Below, piece by piece: positions 59,316 to 64,000 of a stretch of 64,000 nucleotides of DNA. This DNA comes from Flavihumibacter stibioxidans (GTDB taxonomy: Bacteria; Bacteroidota; Bacteroidia; Chitinophagales; Chitinophagaceae): positions 34,200 through 98,199 of the forward strand of contig NZ_MBUA01000028.1 of assembly GCF_014332695.1 (NCBI RefSeq), written 5' to 3'. The notes beneath the pieces are model-generated. The model was not told where the DNA came from, ran no database searches, and was given only the letters and a program-made list of their open reading frames with translations. Both the position numbers and the translations under genes were made by a program. Each line of letters begins with the position of its first letter. Positions within the stretch are counted from its first letter, which is position 1.

Positions 59316-60221
59316 ATGGACCTGTCATCCTTATCCCAGTACCTAGATACCCTGATGGTTCAACCTGACCGGAAGATTTCGCTGAAGAAAGATTTCGAAA
59401 CGGACTACGATCACAAAATGATGACGAAAGAGGAAGGGGAAAAGCTTCTGCAGACCGGTATCGAGAACCTGGCATTAATGCAGGATAAATTATATGCGCA
59501 TAACCGGCACAGTATCCTGATTGTGCTGCAGGCCATGGATGCAGCGGGCAAGGACAGCGCGATCAAACATGTGATGTCGGGACTTAACCCTCAGGGCGTG
59601 AAAGTGACCAGCTTTAAAACGCCTTCAAAGGAAGAACTGGACCATGATTATTTATGGCGGCATTTTAAAGCCCTTCCCGCCCGCGGTGAAATCGGCATTT
59701 TTAACCGCTCGCATTATGAGAATGTGCTGGTAACAAGGGTACATCCCGAATACATCCTGAATGAAAATATCCCGGGCGTTGAAACAGTGGAACACATCAC
59801 TGAAGATTTCTGGCAGCAGCGTTTCAGGGATATCAACCGTTTTGAAAAATACCTGTCGGATAATGGCACCCTGATCCTGAAGTTTTTCCTGCATGTTTCA
59901 AAAAAAGAACAGAAAAAACGTTTCATAGAAAGGATTGACGACCCGGCCAAGAACTGGAAATTTGCGGCTGGGGATGTAGCGGAACGGGCTTTCTGGGACG
60001 ACTATATGAAAGCTTACGATGATATGCTGGAAGCCACTTCAAAAGCCAATGCGCCCTGGTTCATTTTGCCGGCCGATGACAAATGGTTCACCAGGCTATG
60101 CCTCGCTGCCATCATCTCACGCGAATTTGATAAGCTGGACGCATCCTATCCCAGGATAAGCGAGGAACAGAAAAAAGAACTCGCCCTGATGCGCGAGAAA
60201 CTTATAAACGAACCGGAATAA
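59316..60221 (+). CDS. ppk2: Polyphosphate kinase 2 family protein (class III type)
   Basis: A 301-residue PPK2 that transfers phosphate between polyphosphate and nucleotides. Walker A is VLQAMDAAGKDSAIKHVMSG, the class signature NPQGVKVTSFKTPSKEELDHDYLWR and the Walker B-type EIGIFNRSHYENVLVTRVHPE follow, with the lid QQRFRDINRFEKYL. The sequence resembles the class that phosphorylates both NMP and NDP. ATG 59316 (MDLSSLSQYL) is preferred over TTG 59295. Confidence 0.92.
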   Translation: MDLSSLSQYLDTLMVQPDRKISLKKDFETDYDHKMMTKEEGEKLLQTGIENLALMQDKLYAHNRHSILIVLQAMDAAGKDSAIKHVMSGLNPQGVKVTSFKTPSKEELDHDYLWRHFKALPARGEIGIFNRSHYENVLVTRVHPEYILNENIPGVETVEHITEDFWQQRFRDINRFEKYLSDNGTLILKFFLHVSKKEQKKRFIERIDDPAKNWKFAAGDVAERAFWDDYMKAYDDMLEATSKANAPWFILPADDKWFTRLCLAAIISREFDKLDASYPRISEEQKKELALMREKLINEPE

Positions 60222-60238
60222 AAATCTCAGCGCAATAC

Positions 60239-60246
60239 TATCTTTG
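60239..60246 (+). promoter_or_regulatory. TAnnTTTG box four bases before a start codon
   Basis: TATCTTTG, CGAC, then ATG at 60251: geometry like that at 33228 and 39027. It lies in the 29-base gap after ppk2, so the aminotransferase may be driven separately from ppk2 and be leaderless. Confidence 0.45.
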
Positions 60247-60250
60247 CGAC

Positions 60251-61441
60251 ATGTTACAAATTTCAAAAAGGGGCTCAGCCATGCCCCCTTCCCCCATCCG
60301 CAAACTGGTTCCGTTTGCCGAAGCTGCCAAGAAAAAAGGTGTCAAAGTATTTCACCTCAATATTGGCCAGCCCGACATTGAAACACCCAAAGCGATGATC
60401 GACGCAGTAAAAAACGCCGACTTCAAAGTTTTGGAATACAGTCATAGTGCCGGAAATGAAAGTTACCGCCGCAAGCTGGTTGAATACTATCATAAAGTGG
60501 GAATTGAAGTGAACCACAACCAGATTATTGTAACAACCGGGGGATCTGAAGCCATCCTGTTCGGATTTATGGCCTGCATGGATCCGGGTGACGAGGTGAT
60601 CATACCCGAGCCTTTTTATGCCAATTATAATGGATTTGCAGTTTCCGCCGGTGTGGTAGTAAAGCCAATCACTTCACACATTGAAGACGGATTCGCCCTG
60701 CCGCCGATCTCTGCCTTTGAGAATGCCATCACACCCAAAACCAGGGCCATCATGGTCTGCAATCCCAATAACCCAACCGGTTACCTGTATAGCCGTGAGG
60801 AGATGGAGGTGCTGAAAGAGCTGGTGCAGAAACATAATTTATTCCTGTTTGCAGATGAAGCCTACCGCGAATTTTGTTATTCCGGCGATCACTTCAGTGC
60901 CATGAGGCTGGAAGGTGCGGAAAACAATGTGGTACTGATGGATACCATCTCCAAGCGTTACAGTGCCTGTGGTGCCAGGATCGGTGCTTTTGTAACCCGT
61001 AACCAGGAATTACTGGATGCTGCCATGAAATTTGCGCAGGCCAGGCTGAGCCCTCCGGGATTGGCCCAGATCGCTGCAGAAGCTGCCATTGATCTGCCTG
61101 ACAACTATTTTGAGGGAACGAAGGTCGAATACAAAAAACGCCGGGATACACTTGTTGGCAGGCTGAATGCCATTCCGGGTGTATTCTGCCCCAATCCGGG
61201 AGGCGCCTTTTATGCCATTGCCCGCCTGCCGATCGATGATGCCGATAAATTCTGCCAGTGGCTGCTGGAAAGCTTTTCCTGGAAGAACCAGACGGTGATG
61301 CTGGCTCCTGCCACCGGATTTTACGGAACAGAAGGCCTCGGTAAAAACGAAGTTCGCCTGGCCTACGTGCTGAACACCAATGATATCAACGCTGCCATGG
61401 ATTGCCTGGAAAAGGCCCTGGAGGAATATAACCGCGTCTGA
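60251..61441 (+). CDS. PLP-dependent aminotransferase (aspartate-type, fold I)
   Basis: A 396-residue class-I/II aminotransferase: VFHLNIGQPDIETPKAMIDAV, TTGGSEAILFGFMACMDPGDEVIIPEPFYANY, VCNPNNPTGYLYSREEMEVL, FADEAYREFCYS and the PLP lysine in MDTISKRYSACGARIGAFV. Substrate probably aspartate or aromatic/branched amino acids. Odd: the last codons (NRV, stop TGA) lie within the 20-base palindrome at 61435-61454, so the repeat sets the C-terminus. Confidence 0.92.
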   Translation: MLQISKRGSAMPPSPIRKLVPFAEAAKKKGVKVFHLNIGQPDIETPKAMIDAVKNADFKVLEYSHSAGNESYRRKLVEYYHKVGIEVNHNQIIVTTGGSEAILFGFMACMDPGDEVIIPEPFYANYNGFAVSAGVVVKPITSHIEDGFALPPISAFENAITPKTRAIMVCNPNNPTGYLYSREEMEVLKELVQKHNLFLFADEAYREFCYSGDHFSAMRLEGAENNVVLMDTISKRYSACGARIGAFVTRNQELLDAAMKFAQARLSPPGLAQIAAEAAIDLPDNYFEGTKVEYKKRRDTLVGRLNAIPGVFCPNPGGAFYAIARLPIDDADKFCQWLLESFSWKNQTVMLAPATGFYGTEGLGKNEVRLAYVLNTNDINAAMDCLEKALEEYNRV

Positions 61442-61466
61442 CGTACGTCAGACGCACGTCTGATGC
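61435..61466. repeat. Palindrome of the CGTCTGACGT family, second copy
   Basis: CGTCTGACGT/ACGTCAGACG at 61435-61454 is identical to 11-30, followed by a third, direct arm ACGTCTGATG to 61466. It overlaps the stop codon of the aminotransferase gene. The element may act as its transcription end. Confidence 0.78.
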
Positions 61467-61489
61467 CTACAGCAAAGAATCGATTATTT

Positions 61490-61521
61490 TTTGGGAGATT
61501 TGGGTAGAACCTCTATTTTTG
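61490..61521 (+). promoter_or_regulatory. Promoter of tRNA-Met
   Basis: TTTG (61490-61493), 20 bases, TATTTTTG (61514-61521): both boxes match the Bacteroidota consensus at the usual spacing. The predicted start is about 28 bases before the tRNA. Confidence 0.66.
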
Positions 61522-61553
61522 CGCTCCATTTGAACGCCAAATCGTTCAGATAA

Positions 61554-61627
61554 GGCGAGGTAGCTCAGCTGGTTAGAGCATCGGATTCATAACCCGAAGG
61601 TCGGCGGTTCAAGTCCGCTCCTCGCTA
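61554..61627 (+). tRNA. tRNA-Met (anticodon CAT)
   Basis: A 74-base tRNA with 7-bp acceptor stem (GGCGAGG with CCTCGCT), D-arm GCTCAGCTGGTTAGAGC, anticodon loop TTCATAA with CAT, variable loop AGGTC and T-arm GGCGGTTCAAGTCCGCT; discriminator A. The first acceptor pair is G-T and the anticodon stem has one A-C mismatch (A before the loop), the rest being paired. CCA is not encoded. Elongator type is more likely (C-G type start would be expected for the initiator). Confidence 0.9.
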
Positions 61628-62203
61628 CATAAAAGCCCCGTAACGGGGCTTTTTATATTTATTCACTGCCTGTGAAAACCATATCACAGGCCACATTACA
61701 CCATACAACAACTTAACCAGCCACATCGGCGGCTTCACCAGCCTGAACTCACTGGAATATTTATTGGCCAAAACGATCTTCTGCAAAAATCCCAGGTCAT
61801 TCAACTGCTGCGAATACCGATCATTGACCATCTCAAACACTTCTTTAAAAAAAACCTCCGCACGCATCGCCGGAAACACTTCCCAGTTAACAACCGTCCG
61901 CCCATCATACCCATTCCACATACCATGCGGCGTGTTCCGGGGAATTTCAATTACATCCCCGGCCCGGTATTCCACCACCTGGTCTGAAAACCTTACCACC
62001 AGGTAGCCAGACAAAACGGTAAACCGCTCTTCCTGAAGTGGATGAAAATGCATGGGAGGCGGCTCGCCGATTCCGTTAAAAGCCATTTCCATCCACAGCT
62101 TATCACCCCCGGCAAAAGCCGGACCGGATAAAAATTTTATTTCCTGCCCGGTAAGTAAATTCCTGATTGAAGTTTCCTGCATAGGTAAGTTTTTAAGCAG
62201 CAT
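61625..62203 (-). CDS. Cupin-domain protein with C-terminal membrane segment
   Basis: A 192-residue protein: cupin_2 fold with MEMAFNGIGEPPPMHFHPLQEERFTVLSGYLVV (metal residues HFH...E) and VIEIPRNTPHGMWN. The C-terminal part has one hydrophobic stretch (MWLVKLLYGVMWPVIWFSQA). The gene reads through the tRNA terminator hairpin, whose codons encode KPRYGAF, and its stop TAG uses the last three bases of the tRNA (61625-61627). Start is ATG 62203 or the internal ATG 62182 (MQETSIRN). Function unknown. Confidence 0.74.
   Translation of the reverse strand: MLLKNLPMQETSIRNLLTGQEIKFLSGPAFAGGDKLWMEMAFNGIGEPPPMHFHPLQEERFTVLSGYLVVRFSDQVVEYRAGDVIEIPRNTPHGMWNGYDGRTVVNWEVFPAMRAEVFFKEVFEMVNDRYSQQLNDLGFLQKIVLANKYSSEFRLVKPPMWLVKLLYGVMWPVIWFSQAVNKYKKPRYGAFM
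61631..61653. terminator. Terminator of tRNA-Met
   Basis: AAAAGCCCCG, loop TAA, CGGGGCTTTT plus T's, 3 bases after the tRNA. It lies wholly within the 3' end of the cupin gene on the other strand. Confidence 0.85.
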
Positions 62204-62279
62204 AAATCTCCCCCTGATCAGGCTCCAATAAAAACAAAAAAGGAATGAAACAACAGAATCAAAGTATGAACTGAAGACG

Positions 62280-62987
62280 CTACTTAAAATTCGCCACCCT
62301 GATCAATCCCGCCACATCCAGCACAATGATCTTACGTCCACGGGTGCTGATCAAACCTTCGTCCTTAAAATCAGACAAAACCCGCACCACATTTTCCCGT
62401 GCTGTGCCCACCATATTAGCCAGGTCTTCACGGGAGAGATTGATCTCAACAGGCTGTAACGGAACTTCCGCCAGCTTATATTTTTCCCTCAAGACCACCA
62501 GCTGAAGAGCGGTGCGTTCCCGCACAGAACGCTGCCTGAACAAACTGAGGCTATTGGCCAGAACTGTAAATTCATGGCTGAGGGTCTTCAACAAACGACG
62601 GCTGAGCAGCGGAGAGCGCTCCAGGGCAGCCATAAAATCTTCCCTTGGAATAAAGCCGATCACACTGTCTTCCAGCAATGAACAGGAATCGGGGTAACGA
62701 TCTTCAGACAATACAGCATGATATCCAAGTAGTTCCCCGGTATTGGCGACATAAATGATTTGTTCATGCCCATCCTGGTCCGCCTGGTATTTTTTGGCCT
62801 TCCCCTTTTGTATAAAATGTATCCCGGCAGGAATGCTTCCCTCCCGGAACAACAAATGACCTTTCGGCAATTCGGTTTCGGTCATATGCGCCGAAATCAA
62901 TGCCCAATCCTCCGCCGGAAGATCCGCCAAAATGGATTTCGACTGGAAATCCCACTGGTCAATCTGAAACAAATGCCTGATACTCAT
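62280..62987 (-). CDS. Crp/Fnr family transcription regulator
   Basis: A 235-residue regulator: cyclic-nucleotide-binding-like domain (LPKGHLLFREGSIPAGIHFIQKGKAKKYQ, LLGYHAVLSEDRYPDSCSLLEDSVIGFIP) and a Crp-type helix-turn-helix at about 155-225 (LSREDLANMVGTARENVVRVLSDFKDEGLISTRGRKIIVL). No Fe-S cysteine cluster is seen, so it is not an Fnr-like oxygen sensor. ATG 62987 (MSIRHLFQID) is used; the longer frame to 63017 lacks the family start. It is divergent from the methyltransferase at 63052. Confidence 0.9.
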   Translation of the reverse strand: MSIRHLFQIDQWDFQSKSILADLPAEDWALISAHMTETELPKGHLLFREGSIPAGIHFIQKGKAKKYQADQDGHEQIIYVANTGELLGYHAVLSEDRYPDSCSLLEDSVIGFIPREDFMAALERSPLLSRRLLKTLSHEFTVLANSLSLFRQRSVRERTALQLVVLREKYKLAEVPLQPVEINLSREDLANMVGTARENVVRVLSDFKDEGLISTRGRKIIVLDVAGLIRVANFK

Positions 62988-63051
62988 AAGAATTAAGCCA
63001 AAAGTGATTTTTATCAACCGCTACCAGGTCACCAGGCCATAACTTTACCAA

Positions 63052-63660
63052 ATGTACCTTCAAAGTTCCAGAGATATGGAAACGGAAAAATGGTTCGTAT
63101 CAGACGCAACCTGTCACGAACTCTACCCCCAACCCATTCGTGATCTTGCCAGAAGGCACTGGACACCACTATTGGTGGCCAAAAAAGCCGCATCCTTCCT
63201 CGTAACCGACCCGGGTGTCAGGATCCTGGACATCGGCAGCGGCGCAGGAAAATTCTGCCTCGCAGCGGGCTTCCATTACCCAAAAGCTCAATTCACAGGC
63301 ATTGAACAAAGGGAATACCTGGTTCAATACGCGAACGCAGCCCTGGAAACCACTGGATTACCCAATGTCAGTTTTATTCACGGCAATTTCACACAGGCAG
63401 ATTTCAGGCAATACGACCATTTCTACTTTTACAATTCTTTTTACGAAAACCTTGCCTACACGGAAAAAATAGACGAACAGATCGAATACTCCACTGAACT
63501 TTTTGAATATTACAGTCACTATCTTTATAAGCAATTGTGCAATGCCCCTGCCGGAACCAGACTGGTCACCTACCATAGCCTGGAAACAGAAATCCCAACT
63601 GATTTCCATGTTGTACACACCGATATCAATGATTACCTGAAATGTTGGATTAAAGTATAA
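63052..63660 (+). CDS. SAM-dependent methyltransferase (class I)
   Basis: A 202-residue methyltransferase: VRILDIGSGAGKFCLAAGFHYPKAQFTGIEQREYLVQYANAAL is the SAM motif I-II region and VSFIHGNFTQADFRQYDHFYFYNSFYENLA the motif IV region (aromatic, resembling the NPPF/DPPY-type block). Target unknown. Start ATG 63052 or 63076 (METEKW). TAACTTTA stands 4 bases before ATG 63052, the same geometry as the predicted leaderless genes. Confidence 0.78.
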   Translation: MYLQSSRDMETEKWFVSDATCHELYPQPIRDLARRHWTPLLVAKKAASFLVTDPGVRILDIGSGAGKFCLAAGFHYPKAQFTGIEQREYLVQYANAALETTGLPNVSFIHGNFTQADFRQYDHFYFYNSFYENLAYTEKIDEQIEYSTELFEYYSHYLYKQLCNAPAGTRLVTYHSLETEIPTDFHVVHTDINDYLKCWIKV

Positions 63661-63675
63661 AAAACAAACTGGAAA

Positions 63676-63957
63676 ATGGCTAAAAATCTGGATGAATACA
63701 GATGTAAACTGGTTAGTAAAATTCTGCAAAGCGGCTCACAGGAAGAAGTAAAAAGGTATTTTGATGCTGCTATCAAAGGAATGAAATCCCATAATGTAAA
63801 CGGCCATATCATGGTTCGTTTTATTGATAAAGTTTTATTCGAACTGGAATCATACAGCCCAATGACCCAGGAGCCTCAACAATGGAGCAATATAAAAATG
63901 GGCAGGATATACGGACTGCAACTGAAAGGCAATATTGCTCCCGCCGCTGCAGTCTGA
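63676..63957 (+). CDS. Hypothetical small protein
   Basis: A 93-residue, mostly helical and soluble protein (MAKNLDEYRCKLVSKILQSGSQEEVKRYFDAAIKGMKSHNVNGHIMVRFIDKVLFELESYSPM) with one cysteine. No family recognised. It starts 15 bases after the methyltransferase stop and probably shares its transcript. The window ends 43 bases beyond its stop. Confidence 0.6.
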   Translation: MAKNLDEYRCKLVSKILQSGSQEEVKRYFDAAIKGMKSHNVNGHIMVRFIDKVLFELESYSPMTQEPQQWSNIKMGRIYGLQLKGNIAPAAAV

Positions 63958-64000
63958 AAAATCAAAGAATCAGGTTACACATAACCCGGCCCTAAATCAT

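Noticed and set aside
1-64000. CRISPR array, prophage or integrative element
   Set aside because: No direct repeats with regular spacers, no integrase, portal or conjugation genes are seen; the only mobile-type gene is the RAYT.

Overview
The window is ordinary chromosome from a member of the Bacteroidota, most likely of the Chitinophagaceae type (inference; the genus cannot be read from the sequence). The grounds are the Bacteroidota promoter form (TTTG, about 20 bases, TAnnTTTG) at several genes, a fused alpha/beta dehydrogenase E1, tandem DUF1573 lipid- or Sec-exported proteins, OmpA with thrombospondin type-3 repeats, DUF4382 lipoproteins, M56/BlaI pairs, a three-gene PntAA/PntAB/PntB transhydrogenase and the YebC, EF-P, AccBC and Mdh proteins. 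No prophage, CRISPR array, plasmid module or rRNA is visible.

Layout. 1-5.1 kb: minus-strand export cluster (PIG-L deacetylase, two small membrane proteins not in standard ORF lists, SSS symporter, lipoprotein). 5.2-7.7 kb: secreted M14 carboxypeptidase. 7.7-8.6 kb: a REP-associated tyrosine transposase (RAYT) gene bracketed by 27-bp palindromic REP doublets; more copies lie at 10.57 kb (inside a DinB-like gene, in frame), 16.56-16.63 kb and 58.2 kb. 8.6-14.2 kb: gamma-glutamyltransferase, DinB-like protein, outer-membrane beta-barrel, PspC-like protein, aconitase. 14.4-16.5 kb: NfeD-like protein plus flotillin. 17-19.8 kb: small exported/membrane proteins and a NarL-type two-component pair. 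19.9-28 kb: second gamma-glutamyltransferase, NRAMP-like transporter, OmpA, DUF4382 lipoprotein, LysM/RlpA-like protein, rRNA methyltransferase. 28-33 kb: transhydrogenase operon, methyltransferase, folA, thyA. 33-39.7 kb: free-methionine sulfoxide reductase, coiled-coil membrane protein, proline dehydrogenase, SDR, dipeptide epimerase, thioesterase, acyltransferase, HAD phosphatase. 39.8-42.3 kb: accC, accB, efp. 42.4-44.5 kb: M56/BlaI signalling pair with two candidate operator dyads. 44.6-46.9 kb: thioredoxin-like protein, mdh, and an octapeptide-repeat protein. 46.9-51.4 kb: minus-strand transport/cell-surface operon (glutamate-type symporter, DedA, MFS, glycosyltransferase 9). 51.6-59.2 kb: APC permease, yebC, two-domain exported protein, TRIC-like channel, E1, two DUF1573 proteins. 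59.3-64 kb: PPK2, aminotransferase, tRNA-Met, cupin, Crp/Fnr regulator, methyltransferase.

The most interesting system is the RAYT with its dispersed REP elements: a domesticated single-strand HUH nuclease whose substrate repeats are visible at seven places, one of them inside a coding sequence. A second, unrelated palindrome family (CGTCTGACGT/ACGTCAGACG) occurs at 1-40 and 61435-61466. Other points of note are a perfect nine-fold octapeptide repeat protein, an EF-P with arginine at position 32, an M56 sensor carrying two SusC-plug-like modules, several genes whose TAnnTTTG box lies 3-4 bases before the start codon (predicted leaderless mRNAs), and 7- and 9-base tandem repeats placed in gene-to-gene gaps.
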